Source: JADJPO01 sp963750395
GTDB lineage: Bacteria; Actinomycetota; Actinomycetes; Actinomycetales; Kineosporiaceae
NCBI GenBank assembly: GCA_963750395.1
Contig: CAVVQM010000007.1
Span: forward strand, 558,001-622,000
Length of the DNA stretch: 64,000 bases
Reading direction: 5' to 3'
The notes beneath the pieces are model-generated. The model worked only from the letters and a program-made list of their open reading frames with translations. It was not told the DNA's origin and did not search any database. The position numbers and the translations under genes were made by a program. Positions 17,818 through 27,493 of the stretch are shown piece after piece. Position 1 is the first letter of the stretch, and the number at the start of each line of letters is the position of its first letter.

Positions 17818-18921
17818 GTGGGCAGGGGACGGGTCCGGGTGGGGCTGGCGGTGGCCTGCCTGGCCGCGCTGCTGGCACCGGTGCAGGTGGGTGCGGTCAA
17901 CGCCGAGCCCGGCGGCTTCGGGACGCCGCCGCCGTCGGTATCGGACCTGCGCATCGGGTCCCCGCCGACGGTGGGCTACGCGCTCGGCACCCGGCTGTAC
18001 TACCCCGCCGGGCCGGCCGTCCGGTCCGTGGACCTGGCGGCCGTGCGCGACAGCGTCCGGCCGTCCGAACAGCTGCACCGGGTCGTGACCAGTCGTGGCA
18101 TCACCTACACCCAGTTCGACGGGTTCGGGGCGGACATCATCCACCACGTCGGCCGGGTGTCCGCCACCCTGCCCTGGCGTCGGATCCGGACGACGACCGG
18201 CGCCGCTCAGGTCTTCGACGTCTCCACCGGTGGACTGGTCGCCACCCCGTCCGTGGTCAGCGCCGTCCGCCCGTCCGGGGCGACCTACGCCGATCTGCCC
18301 GCCCTGCCCACCCGCTCGGGACTGCCGATCTCCAATGACCAGGCCGAGGCGGTGGGGGTGCGGTTCGTCGTCCACCAGCACGACGTGGACGGCGTCCCGG
18401 GCGGGGTCACCAGCTACCTGTGGCACCCGGATCACAGACCCGCCCGGTTGCCGGACGGCACCGTCGGCGTGGGACGACTCGGGCGCGGCTGGCTCGGCAT
18501 CCCGGCGCCCGGCGAGGACCTGGCCTCCGGCGTCCGGTGCTGGCGCACCGCCCCGGCGGACGCCCCACGCGTGGTGCGCGAGCCCACGCTGTGCTCGGCG
18601 ACGCGGCCGCTGCTCAGCCCCGACGGCCGCTACGCGGTGCTGGTCTCCCTCGGCCGGATGGTGGTCCGGGACGCGGTCACAGGTCGCGTCGTCAGCACTG
18701 CGGCGCTGGCGCCGTTGCACGCCCGGGTCGACGGCACCCGGTTCGTCGTCCCGGCGACCTGGGAGTCCGACCGCGTCTATCTGGCCACCGCTCGGGACGG
18801 CGCCCGGATCGCTCTGGTCAGGTGCCGGGTGGCCACCGGTGCCTGCGAGGCGGCTGTTCGCAGCACCGCGAGCGCCGGTCGGGCCTGGGTCGTGACGGAA
18901 CGGGACCCCTGGATCCCCTGA
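17818..18921 (+). CDS. Secreted protein with weak beta-propeller character
   Basis: A Sec signal peptide is clear (GLAVACLAALLAPVQVGAVNA), followed by about 335 residues rich in short beta strands and phrases such as TRPLLSPDGRYAVLVSLGRM and RVYLATARDGARIALVRC, as in TolB/WD40-like propellers. Cysteines at CW, TLC, VRC and GAC could form two disulfides. GGAG lies 7 nt before the GTG at 17818, better than the GTG at 17788. I do not recognise a specific family. It is 249 bp upstream of the response regulator and could be a secreted partner. Confidence 0.7.
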   Translation: MGRGRVRVGLAVACLAALLAPVQVGAVNAEPGGFGTPPPSVSDLRIGSPPTVGYALGTRLYYPAGPAVRSVDLAAVRDSVRPSEQLHRVVTSRGITYTQFDGFGADIIHHVGRVSATLPWRRIRTTTGAAQVFDVSTGGLVATPSVVSAVRPSGATYADLPALPTRSGLPISNDQAEAVGVRFVVHQHDVDGVPGGVTSYLWHPDHRPARLPDGTVGVGRLGRGWLGIPAPGEDLASGVRCWRTAPADAPRVVREPTLCSATRPLLSPDGRYAVLVSLGRMVVRDAVTGRVVSTAALAPLHARVDGTRFVVPATWESDRVYLATARDGARIALVRCRVATGACEAAVRSTASAGRAWVVTERDPWIP

Positions 18922-18945
18922 CCGGGCTCTTGCTCCCTGAGCGGC

Positions 18946-18977
18946 TTCAGGAAGCGCTCAGGTTCAGCCGTCAGGGT
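18946..18977 (+). promoter_or_regulatory. Direct-repeat promoter (TTCAGG-N5-CTCAGG plus CAGGGT) before the response regulator
   Basis: TTCAGG (18946-18951) and CTCAGG (18957-18962) are 11 bp apart, followed by CAGGGT at 18972-18977, exactly 26 bp after the first base of the first repeat. The same layout precedes three other genes in the window. Two repeats one helical turn apart overlapping the -35 region are typical of OmpR-type regulators. Autoregulation of the gene at 19170 is inferred. Confidence 0.6.
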
Positions 18978-19017
18978 GGGGATCACTGCCCCACAACCCA
19001 TGCCCTGGAGAGACGCG

Positions 19018-19164
19018 ATGGGCCAGATCATGAGCACCTTTCCTCGCCATATGGTGGCCGGTCGGAGCATCGGACTGACCCTGCTCGCGCTGACCGGGCT
19101 CGGCTGGACGACGCTGGCGACGCATGCTGCCCGAAGAGCTATGGTCACAGCCGAGGGGGTGTAG
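19018..19164 (+). CDS. Small single-helix membrane peptide upstream of the response regulator
   Basis: A 48-codon frame begins at an ATG with GGAG 7-8 nt upstream and ends 5 bp before the response regulator ATG. The peptide has one hydrophobic segment (GRSIGLTLLALTGLGWTTLA) flanked by basic residues, which would insert in the membrane. It lies downstream of the direct-repeat promoter at 18946. Short peptides of this type sometimes modulate the adjacent histidine kinase, but nothing in the sequence proves that. It could also be a non-coding leader. Confidence 0.45.
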   Translation: MGQIMSTFPRHMVAGRSIGLTLLALTGLGWTTLATHAARRAMVTAEGV

Positions 19165-19169
19165 AGGCG

Positions 19170-19847
19170 ATGCGCGTGCTGTTGGTGGAGGACGAGAAGG
19201 GACTGGCCGAGTCCGTGCGGCGCGGCTTGGTCAACGAAGGCATGGTCGTCGACGTCGCCCACGACGGGGTGACCGGCCAGTGGCTGGCCACCGAGAACCC
19301 TTACGACGCCATCGTTCTCGACATCATGCTGCCCGGTCGCAACGGGTACGACGTGCTGCGCAACCTCCGCGGGCTCAAGGTCTGGGCGCCGGTGCTCATG
19401 CTGACGGCCAAGGACGGCGATTACGACCAGACCGACGCGTTCGAGCTCGGCGCGGACGACTACCTGACCAAGCCGTTCAGCTTCATCGTGCTGGTCGCCA
19501 GGCTGCGCGCACTGGCCCGCCGCGGGGCGCCAGAACGACCGGTGACGCTGACCGTCGGGGACATCACGCTGGACCCCACGGCCCGGTCGGTGACCTGCTG
19601 CGGCGAACCGGTGCCCCTGACGGCAAAGCAGTACGCGGTACTTCAGTTCCTCATGCGCCACCCGGACGCCGTGGTCTCCAAGGCCGAGATCCTCGACAAC
19701 GTCTGGGACCCGGCCTTCGAGGGCAGCGACAACATCGTCGAGGTGTACGTCGGCTATCTCCGCAAGAAGCTCGACGTCGCCTTCGGCCGCCACTGCCTGG
19801 AGACGGTGCGCGGTATGGGCTATCGATTGCGCTCGGTCTCGACCTGA
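19170..19847 (+). CDS. OmpR-family response regulator
   Basis: The receiver domain has the acidic pocket in LLVEDEK, phosphoacceptor D51 in YDAIVLDIMLPGRNGYDVLR, the conserved T in LMLTAKDGDYD and K in DYLTKPFSF. The C-terminal winged helix (about 125-225) has LTAKQYAVLQFLMRHPDAVV and NIVEVYVGYLRKKL. It would bind tandem repeats as a dimer; the TTCAGG repeats upstream (18946) are the obvious candidate. Its 3' end overlaps the convergent kinase gene by 28 bp, an unusual arrangement for a cognate pair. It is close in sequence to the regulator at 28974. Confidence 0.95.
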   Translation: MRVLLVEDEKGLAESVRRGLVNEGMVVDVAHDGVTGQWLATENPYDAIVLDIMLPGRNGYDVLRNLRGLKVWAPVLMLTAKDGDYDQTDAFELGADDYLTKPFSFIVLVARLRALARRGAPERPVTLTVGDITLDPTARSVTCCGEPVPLTAKQYAVLQFLMRHPDAVVSKAEILDNVWDPAFEGSDNIVEVYVGYLRKKLDVAFGRHCLETVRGMGYRLRSVST

Positions 19848-21271
19848 CCGGCGGCCTCGCTGAGCACCGGCAGCATCAGCGTGAACCGGCAGCCCCCGGA
19901 CGGGGACTCACCCGTTGTGAGCGTTCCGCCGTGGGCCGTTGCGAAGGTCCGGGCGATGGCGAGCCCCAATCCGCTGCCGCCGCCGTCGCGCGCCCGCGAG
20001 TCACTGAGGCGGACGAAGCGGTCGAAGACCGCCTCCCGCTGGTCCGCGGCGATCGGATCTCCGTCGTTGTCGACGTGGACGAGAACCCGTCCCTGGCCGT
20101 CCGTCTCCATGGATAGCGATATGTCCCCGGTGGTGTGCCGCATCGCGTTCTCGGTGAGGTTGCGGAGCACCTGGGCCAATCGGTCGGCGTCGCCCACGAC
20201 GAGTGCCGGCTCGACGTGGGCCCGGACCACCGCCCCGTGGGCCACGGCCTGCAATCGGCGCACCTCGGCGTAGACCACGTCGTCCAGGTCGACCTCGTCC
20301 CGGCGCAGCGCCAGCCCCTGGTCGTCGGCCTTGGCCAGGGTCAGCAGATCGTCGACGAGGCCCTGCAGGCGCAGGATCTCCTGCTGCATCAGGGGCCGGT
20401 CGACGCGGGCATCCTCCTCGGAACCCTCGGCGGTCTCGACATGGGTGCGCAGGGTGGCCAGTGGGCTTCGCAGCTCGTGCGAGGCGTCGGAGACGAAGCG
20501 ACGACTCGCGGCGTCCGAGCGGGAGATCCGTTCCAGCATCGCGTTCATCGTCTGTGCCAGCGTGGCGATCTCGTCGCCGGTATCCGGCACCGTGACCCTT
20601 TCCACGGCGCCGGCACGGGTGATCCGGGAGACCTCGTTGCTGATCCGCTCCACCGGGGCAAGCGATCCTCGAACGATCCGGCCGACAGCGAACAGGAGTA
20701 GCCCCGCGAGCAGCGCCGACCCTCCCGCCAGCAGGCCGGTGGACGTTGCCACCGTGCGGGTCTCGACGTCCAGAGGGGCGGCGACGACCAGGGTGTATGC
20801 GCGCCCGTCACGGGCCGCCAGCCCTCGGGCGACGACGGCGTAGGGCTCCTGCTCGTCCGGAATCTGAAAGACGCGTTTGACCGTCTCCGACCCCACCGGA
20901 ACACGCTGGTCGGTAACAGGCGTGGAGCTCAGCGACGGCTCGGACGAGGCGACCACCCGGCCGGCGGCGTCGATCAGCTGCACCGTGGATCCCCGCGCGG
21001 GAAGACTCGTCACAGCCGCAGCCGGGGTGTACTGGGCCGCATCGACCGCCGCTACCAACTGGTCGGCCTGGATCCGCGCGGCATCCGTCGCGGCCTGAGT
21101 GAGGATCCGGTCCAGCGCCCAGGAGAAGGCCACCACCCCGAGAGCGAGAAGCACCACGAGCGCGGCGGCAGCGGCAGTCACCACCCGCCGGCTGAGCGAC
21201 CATCGCGCCCACCTGGCCCTCACCCTCCACCTCCCTCGAGTCGCCGAGTCCGTTCCGGATCGGACGGCCAT
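19820..21271 (-). CDS. Sensor histidine kinase convergent with the response regulator
   Basis: The protein (about 483 residues) has a membrane helix at 31-55, an extracytoplasmic sensor of about 120 residues, a second helix (about 178-198), a HAMP linker, and DHp with FVSDASHELRSPLATLRTHV (phospho-His 265). The ATPase domain has the N-box NLTENAMRH and the G-box DGGGSGLGLAIARTFATAHG. The ATG at 21271 has no clear ribosome-binding site, so the start may differ. Because its 3' end overlaps that of the regulator, transcription of the two must be antisense at the ends; I assume they are partners from adjacency. Confidence 0.9.
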   Translation of the reverse strand: MAVRSGTDSATRGRWRVRARWARWSLSRRVVTAAAAALVVLLALGVVAFSWALDRILTQAATDAARIQADQLVAAVDAAQYTPAAAVTSLPARGSTVQLIDAAGRVVASSEPSLSSTPVTDQRVPVGSETVKRVFQIPDEQEPYAVVARGLAARDGRAYTLVVAAPLDVETRTVATSTGLLAGGSALLAGLLLFAVGRIVRGSLAPVERISNEVSRITRAGAVERVTVPDTGDEIATLAQTMNAMLERISRSDAASRRFVSDASHELRSPLATLRTHVETAEGSEEDARVDRPLMQQEILRLQGLVDDLLTLAKADDQGLALRRDEVDLDDVVYAEVRRLQAVAHGAVVRAHVEPALVVGDADRLAQVLRNLTENAMRHTTGDISLSMETDGQGRVLVHVDNDGDPIAADQREAVFDRFVRLSDSRARDGGGSGLGLAIARTFATAHGGTLTTGESPSGGCRFTLMLPVLSEAAGQVETERNR

Positions 21272-21335
21272 CCCGGCCCGATCACGTTCGGCCCGGGCCC
21301 CAGGAGTCGGCCCGGCCCAGGAGTCCCCTCGACGG

Positions 21336-21352
21336 CTAAGGCCTTCCTCAGC
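21336..21352 (+). promoter_or_regulatory. Degenerate direct repeat CTAAGG-N5-CTCAGC
   Basis: Two half-sites 11 bp apart (21336-21341 and 21347-21352) lie in the gap between the kinase start and the COG4705 fragment. The following bases (TCAGCGGATACCC-GCAG) match those after the site before the PepSY gene (33854 onwards). No gene follows on this strand, so it may be a relic or act on the kinase promoter. Confidence 0.3.
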
Positions 21353-21414
21353 GGATACCCGCAGCGTAGAGCCATCCGCCGCAGGCACAGGCGGCAACCT
21401 CGGGTCCACGGGGC

Positions 21415-21675
21415 TCAGGACCCGCACTCGAGGGACGACCGGTTGGGCGTGGTGGTGACGTCGACGCGGCTGATCGTCAGGTGAGCCACCAGGGCGAGAA
21501 TGGTGATCAGGAACAGTGCGCTGGTGCCCGTGGTCCCCAGTCCGAGGCCGCCGTCGCCGGTGGGCTGGGAGAGGTGGTCACCCACCGATGCGCCCAGGGG
21601 ACGGGTGAGGATGTAGGCGATCCAGAACGCGAGCACCGCGTCGAGGTTGAACCGGTAGTGCGCCAGCGTCGCCAC
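21415..21675 (-). pseudogene. C-terminal fragment of a COG4705 membrane protein, possibly expressed from its own promoter
   Basis: The 86-codon frame from GTG 21675 encodes FNLDAVLAFWIAYILTRPLG, SVGDHLSQPTGDGGLGLGTT and a last helix (SALFLITILALVAHLTI), matching the C-terminal part of COG4705 membrane proteins. The N-terminal two thirds of that family are missing. The GTG lies 6 nt after a CAGGGT -10-like element with the TTCAGG/CTCAG repeats in front, so a leaderless 86-residue protein could be made. I class it as a truncated gene; a functional short version cannot be excluded. Confidence 0.55.
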
Positions 21676-21681
21676 GGCGTG

Positions 21682-21713
21682 ACCCTGGCAGCGGTGTCTG
21701 AGCCAGGCCTGAA
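21682..21713 (-). promoter_or_regulatory. Direct-repeat promoter before the COG4705 fragment
   Basis: On the minus strand TTCAGG (21713-21708) and CTCAGA (21702-21697) are 11 bp apart, then CAGGGT (21687-21682), again 26 bp from the first base. The GTG at 21675 follows after 6 nt. The stretch is nearly identical to the deacetylase promoter at 33767-33798, including GCTCGTTCAGG before and CTGCCAGGGTC at the end. Confidence 0.6.
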
Positions 21714-21813
21714 CGAGCCCACAGTCCGCAGCCGGGATGGCGCCCAGTCCAGCGGCCGGCGTGTGGTAATGCGCGATCGGGCACACCCTTGAGGGCCGGC
21801 TCGACGCCTACGG

Positions 21814-22543
21814 TCAGCTGGGCCTCTCGAGACGGTAGCCGTGCCCTCGCAGCGTGGTGATGACCGGCACGTTCCCGTCCGCGCCGGCGGCCTCCTCGAG
21901 GCGTCGGCGCAGCGCGGCCATGGTCACGTCGAGGGTCTTGGTCGAACCGAACCAGTTCTCGTCCCAGACGGCCGCCATGAGATCCTCTCGCCGTATCGCG
22001 ATGCCCGGCCGCGAGGCGAGTTCGGCGAGCAGATCGAACTCCTTGGGCCGCAACGGGATCTGCGTGCCGCGCAGGTCGCAGGTCCTGGCGGCGGTGTCCA
22101 CGGTGATGTCCCCGACGATCAGGATGGGATCGGCGCATCGACGCAGGCGTCGCGGGACGTTCGCTGCGCCTGAGGTGTGCGCGCAGACGGGCGAGGAGCA
22201 CGCTGAGCGCGACAGGTTTGACGAGGTAGTCGTCGGCGCCGACGTCGAGGCCGACGACGACGTCGATGTCGTCGCTGCGGGCGGTGACCATGATGATCAG
22301 CAGATCGGGATCGTGCTGGCGCAGGTCGCGGGCGACGTCCGTGCCGTCGACGTCGGGGAGGCCGAGATCGAGCAGGACCACGTCGAAGTGCCGGCGCTGC
22401 GCCTCGATCAGGGCGGCGCTACCGGTGCGGCACCATGCGGCGCGGTAGCCGTGCGCCGTAAGACCGGCGGTCAGGTTGCGCCCGATGGTCTCGTCGTCCT
22501 CGACGAGCAGGACCGGGTGGTCGACAGGTGGTCCACCGGGCAC
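21814..22543 (-). pseudogene. OmpR-family response regulator broken by a frame change
   Basis: The receiver domain (22543 to about 22150) is complete: VLLVEDDETIG, FDVVLLDLGLPDVDGTDVAR and DDYLVKPVALSVLLARLRAH. The winged helix continues in another frame (LRPKEFDLLAELASRPGIAI, TKTLDVTMAALRRRLEEAAG, ITTLRGHGYRLERPS). The switch is near 22130, where one extra base is enough to explain it. It is downstream of the ABC permease on the same strand, so it probably belonged to that operon, with the kinase at 27554 as partner. Conserved residues on both sides suggest a recent event or a sequencing error. Confidence 0.75.
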
Positions 22544-22589
22544 GCCGACACCGTATCCGGGCCCGCCCCAGAATGCGCCGGGCGGCCCG

Positions 22590-25251
22590 TCACAGATCTC
22601 GCAGATCCTCGACGGCCGGCCGGGTCGTTCGCCGGGCTCCGGTCAGTGCCGCCACGGTGACGGCGGCGAGAACGGCGAGCAGGGTGGCGGCCAGGTAGAG
22701 CCCAGGGAACGGCGATCACCGAGGGCGGTGGGTCGAAGACTCCGGTCAGCACGGTGACGAGCATCCGGGACAGGGCCCAGGCGATGACGCACCCCCGGCG
22801 AGTCCGGCGAGGGTGACGACGGCCGCCTCGGAGAGAACGAGCCCGCGCGTCTGCCGCACCGTCGCCCCGAGGACCGTGGTGATGGCGAAGGTTCGGCGCC
22901 GTTCGGCGAGTCCGAGAGCCAGCACGATCCCGGCCGCGGCTGCGGCCAGGACGACGGCGAAGGCAAGCTCGATGCGGGTGAGCCCGGCGAGATCGACCGA
23001 GGTCAGGCTCGATCCGACGGGGGACCTGGACTGGGTGATGTCGGTGACGGTGGCCGACGTCCCCACGGTGGCGCGTACCTGGGCGGCGACCTGTGCCTGG
23101 TTGCTGCCCCCGGTGTCGAGCAGGAAGGCCCCGACGGCGTTGCTGCCGGTGGCGCGGGCGACGTAGTCGGCGTTGGCGACGAAGAAGCTGTCCTTGGGAG
23201 CGGTGGGGAACTCCTTGACGATGCCGGCGTAGTGGAAGGGGACGGTCTTGTAGGTCTGGGTCTCGCGTCCTGCAGCCGCAGGTTGATCAGGTCGCCAGGA
23301 CGGAGCTGGAAGTCCTTGACGGTCTCGTCGCTGACCAGGATGGAGTCGGGGCGGGTGGCCAGGGTGCCGATGAGCTGCCGCGCGGTGCCGCCGACGAAGT
23401 AGGCGTCCTGTAGGGCCGTGGCGCTGGTGATGGTGCTCGGTCGTACCCCGTAGAGGTCTTGCAGGTCCGAGCCGACGTAGGCGAAGCGGTGCTGGAGGGG
23501 TTCGACGTGGCGGACACCCGCGGTGGCGGCGAGGGCGCCGGCGGCGTCCGGACCGACCGTGACACCGGGCGACTCGGTGACGGTGACGTCCGCTCCGTTG
23601 GTGAGCAGGGCGTCGACCTCGGCCTGCTGGCGGTAGGTGGCGTTGAAGGTGGCCGTCGAGGCTGCGAAGGACACGGCCAGGGCGAGCAGGACCACCGAGC
23701 GGGCCAGAGGCCGGGTGCGACGGGTCATGCTGGCGGCGGTGGTTGCCGGCGAGGCGCCCGGTCAGGGGCCGGACCAGCCGGGTCAGCGGACGCCGGCCGT
23801 GGGTCAGGGCCCAGGTGGTGATGCGCCACAGAAGAAGGGCCGAGCCGATCCAGAGCAGGGCCGGTCCGAGGAAGGCCCAGTAGCTGACCGAGATCGCGGC
23901 GACGCCTTCGGGGGCGAGGACCAGGGAGTAGTTGTTGCTGCCTGAGGCCCAGAACACGAAGGCGGAGACCGCGAGCAGGATGACGTCCAGGCCGAGGCGG
24001 GCCCACAACGGGCTCCCGCCTGCTGCGGCGGTCCGGCGGGTGGATGCCACCGTCGCCGAACGCAGGTCACGCCAGGCCGGGAGCAGGACGTGGTCGCGGC
24101 GATCACCAGGCCGGTCAGGCGGCCAGGGCGAACCAGCCGACCTGCGCGGCGGTCGACCCGCCGAACCCGTTGCTGCCGAAGGCGATACGTCCGACGACGA
24201 GCGGCGGTCGGCGAGGCCCAGGACGGCCCCGGCGACTCCCACGGCGGCGGCCTCGATGCGCGGCCAGGCCCAGGATCCGGCGCGGCCGGATCCCACGGGT
24301 CCGCATCAGGGCCTGCTCGCCCCGGCGGCGGTCCGCGCCCGCACCGGCGACGGCCGCGGTGAGGAGGGCGGCCAGGATCGCTCCTGGGGCGCCGAGGAAG
24401 AGGAACAGGATCTGGGCGTACAGGGCGTCCTTGCGGGCCGCGTCCAGCGCTGCGCCGAGGTTGTCGCCGACCAGACCGGTTCCGGCCAGGTGGGCTTCGA
24501 GGTTGTGGGCCGCCCCGGTGACCTGGGTGAACGCGCCGCGGGGTCAGGGGCCAGTTCGGCGCTGCGGTGCAGGTGGATCTGGGTGACCACGGAGGCAGGG
24601 TCCACCCGGACCGCTGGGGTGGTGAGGGTCGCGAAGGTGGCCTGTGGCACGAGGATGACGTTGTCCGGGGGAGCGGCGGGCTGGGACTGGGGTGGGGCGC
24701 CGACCTTCTGGAACAGGGAGTTCGCCTGCGGGAGGTCGACGACGCCGGCGACCTGACCGTCGCGGCCGGGGCGGCGCCGGGCAGGGTGATGGACACGTCG
24801 TCCCCGGGCGCCACGTGCAGGTTGGCGGCGGTCTGCTGGGCGACCAGGACGCCGTCGCGTCGCCCGGCCAGCTGGCGGATCTGGTCGGGGAAGGCGGCGC
24901 GGTAGCCGTCGGGCAGCCCGAGCAGGACGCCCGGTCCGGTCGTCTGGGTGGTGCCCGCGGTGGTGGCCCGGAATCCGCGGTGCGGGCGAAGCCGACGGCA
25001 AGCGCGTCCTTGACGCCCGGCGCGGCCTTGACCGCGGCCAGGGCCGCGGCGGGGTCGGCGCCGGGGGTGACCTCGACCTGCCAGTCCACGGCGACCGATC
25101 GGGTGGCCCGCGCCGTCATGGTCGCCTTCGACGCGGCGAGGAAGGTCCCGAGGGCGGCGATCAGCGCCACGGCCAGCGCCACGCCGGTGGCAGTCATCGC
25201 GAGGCGGCCGCCGCGGTGCCGGAGCAGCCCGGCGAGCCACGTCCCGGTCAT
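22590..25251 (-). pseudogene. FtsX/MacB-type ABC permease with many frame changes
   Basis: The N-terminal anchor (GGRLAMTATGVALAVALIAA) and extracytoplasmic parts (VLLGLPDGYRAAFPDQIRQL; DGQVAGVVDLPQANSLFQKV; QDAYFVGGTARQLIGTLATR; KDSFFVANADYVARATGSNA) and the C-terminal FtsX helices (IELAFAVVLAAAAAGIVLAL; GATVRQTRGLVLSEAAVVTL) are all recognisable but lie in different frames. I count at least eight switches, for example near 24970, 24770, 24540, 23265 and 22800. There are almost no in-frame stops between them. Full length would be near 880 residues, with two FtsX-like halves. It would have worked with the ATPases at 25259 and 25966. Confidence 0.75.
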
Positions 25252-25258
25252 GGCCGGC

Positions 25259-25969
25259 CTACCGGGTCGGGCGTCGGCGCGTGCTCAGGGACGGGGTGCG
25301 GAGTCGGCCCTCGTGCATCGGCCACTCCTGGTCCATCCGTTCGGCGATGGCTGGGTCGTGGGTGGTGACCACGAGCGCGGCGCCCACCTGCGTGGCAGCC
25401 GCGATGAGGACGTCGACGACGTGGGCTGCCGTGATGTGGTCCAGCTGCCCGGTGGGCTCATCGGCCAGCACCAGACGGGGCCGGGCCGCCAGAACCCGGG
25501 CGACGGCGGCGCGTTGAGCCTGGCCACCGGACAGCTCGTCGGGCAGCCGCCCTGCCAGGTCGGCCACGTCCAGCCGGCTCAGCGCCTCGAGGGCAGCCCC
25601 ACGGGCCGCGTGGTCTGACCAACCCGCAAGAACCAGCGGGAGCGCGACGTTCTCGGTCACGTCCAGAGCGGGAATCAGGCTCGGGCCCTGGAAGACCACC
25701 CCGACGGTGCCCGGCTCCGCGGTGGGAGGACGGTCGAGCCCGGGCCAGGTCACTGTTCCGGTGGTGGGTGGTTCCAGCCCGGCGAGCAGGTGAAGCAGGG
25801 TCGACTTGCCGGAGCCGGAGGCCCCCACCACGGCGATCCGGTCGCCGGCATGGACCTCGCATGTCGCTCCGTGCACGGCGACGACGGCGGTCGGTCCGCT
25901 GCCGTAGGTCCGGGATACCTCCTGGCAGAGGACGAGGGGAGCGCGCATGGGGGCGACCGGCTCGCTCAC
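25259..25969 (-). CDS. ABC transporter ATP-binding protein (LolD/MacB type)
   Basis: This 236-residue ATPase is intact: Walker A in VVGASGSGKSTLLHLLAGLE, Q-loop VVFQGPSLIPAL, signature LSGGQAQRAAVARVLAARPR, Walker B LVLADEPTGQLD and H-loop VVTTHDPAI. The LolD/MacB/FtsE subgroup partners with FtsX-type permeases, and the broken permease gene begins 7 bp downstream. The GTG start overlaps the stop of the second ATPase gene (GTGA). It is the only intact gene of this exporter operon. Confidence 0.92.
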   Translation of the reverse strand: MSEPVAPMRAPLVLCQEVSRTYGSGPTAVVAVHGATCEVHAGDRIAVVGASGSGKSTLLHLLAGLEPPTTGTVTWPGLDRPPTAEPGTVGVVFQGPSLIPALDVTENVALPLVLAGWSDHAARGAALEALSRLDVADLAGRLPDELSGGQAQRAAVARVLAARPRLVLADEPTGQLDHITAAHVVDVLIAAATQVGAALVVTTHDPAIAERMDQEWPMHEGRLRTPSLSTRRRPTR

Positions 25970-26659
25970 TGGTGGATCCTTCCGTCGCGAAGGGCGATGA
26001 CCCGATCGGCGAACCGGACGACGTCCGGGCTGTGGGTGACCATCAGGACACCGCCGCCTGCCTCGGCGTGCTGCCGGATGAGGTGGAGCACACGCAGCTC
26101 GGTGTCGCCGTCGAGCTCACCGGTCGGCTCGTCGGCCAGCAGGACGTCCGGAGTATTGGCGATCGCGACCGCCAGGCCGGCGCGGGCCTGCTCCCCACCC
26201 GACAGCTGCCGGGGCAGGGCGTGGGCTCGGGTCCGCCAGGCCGACCGAGGCCACGAGGGCGGCAGCGGGAACCGTCGCCGGTCGCCGCGCTGCGTCCTGG
26301 GCGAGCCGGACGTTCGCCAGGACGCTGAGGTGGGCGACCAGGTTGCCGGTCTGCAGCAGGACGCCGATGCGGCGGGCACGGAGCTGGGCGCGTTCGACCT
26401 CCGGGCGGTGGCTGATGCGCTCGCCGCCGACCCAGACTGTGCCGCCGGCGGGCTCATCGAGCCCGGCGAGGCACGCGAGGAGGGTGGACTTACCGGACCC
26501 CGATGGACCGACCACAGCGACGGTCTCACCGCGATCGACGGCGATGCTCACCCCACGCAGGGCCAGGGTCTCCTCCTCGCCGGACCGAAAGAACCGGTAC
26601 AGATCCTCCGCCCGAAGGGCTGCGCCATTCGTCAGCATCTGAGGGACCATGCTGGTCAT
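25966..26659 (-). pseudogene. Second ABC ATP-binding protein, one frame change
   Basis: The first part has Walker A (VVGPSGSGKSTLLACLAGLD) and Q-loop region (RRIGVLLQTGNLVAHLSVLA). After about 26230 the coding frame shifts to one with the signature QLSGGEQARAGLAVAIANTP, Walker B VLLADEPTGELD and MVTHSPDVVRFADRV. Together the pieces make a normal 230-residue LolD-like ATPase. The ATG at 26659 overlaps the lipoprotein stop (ATGA). One indel separates the two halves. Confidence 0.8.
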
Positions 26660-27363
26660 CCCGACCACCGCACCGAGTCGGTGACGATCTTCCAGGGGTC
26701 GACGTTGTCCGCACCCTTCGGGCCGGACAGGGTCACCACCACCTCGGTACCGGCGCGCCAGAAGGAGTACCGCTCGAAGGCGTCCTGCACGACCTTGTTC
26801 GTCACCGGGTCGGGCGCGCTGTCTCCGACGTAGGTGACCAGGACGGCCTGACCGGCCTTTCGGGTGACGGTGGTCGACGCTGCCGCTCTGGAAGGCCGGC
26901 ACCTCGCGTGGCCAATTGCGGAACGAACGGTCGAGGTGGCCGCCGCCTCGGTCAGGGCAGCCGCGGCCGGCCTCTCCGGTGATGGAGATCGCGTTGAGCT
27001 TGTCGGTGAACTCACCTCGCCGCTCGTCTGCGACCGCGCCCACCCCTCGGGCACCTTGACCGTGACCTTGCCGTCCGCGGTGGTGTAGTCGACGAAGACC
27101 TGCTGGTCGGGGATGTCCCCGGGAGGGTTGGACTCGGTCTGGTGCGCTCCCGGGCTCGACGGGGACGAAACCACCGACGGAGCCACCGATCCCGCGGACG
27201 GGGGCTGCGTCCCAGCGGGCGCTGCCGAGGACGTCGACCCAGAGCACGCGCTGATCGCCAGGACCGCGGCGATGGACACCACGGCGCCCTGCGCGAGTGG
27301 GCGACGCCGTCCGCCCCTACGGCCCCTGCCCGCGGCCGGGATGTCGAGCACGTGACCTGACAT
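26656..27363 (-). pseudogene. Putative lipoprotein of the ABC exporter operon, internally frame-shifted
   Basis: The N-terminus has a basic region and a lipobox (VVSIAAVLAISACSGS), then a Ser/Pro linker and QVFVDYTTADGKVTVKVPEG. The middle (about 27000 to 26880) reads sensibly only in another frame (FTDKLNAISITGE), after which AVLVTYVGDSAPDPVTNKVV and the C-terminus return to the first frame. At least two compensating indels are needed. It is first in the operon and would be the surface partner of the exporter; no named family is recognised. Confidence 0.6.
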
Positions 27364-27493
27364 GTTCCACCTCGTCTCTCTCCCCTGAGCTCGTCTCGCC
27401 TGTGAGGCGTCGCGACCGGGGATACGCCGATCCCTCGACGTTAAAGACGCCTATGTCCACGTCGGCTTCGGGTAGGGCAAGAGCACGGCAAAA

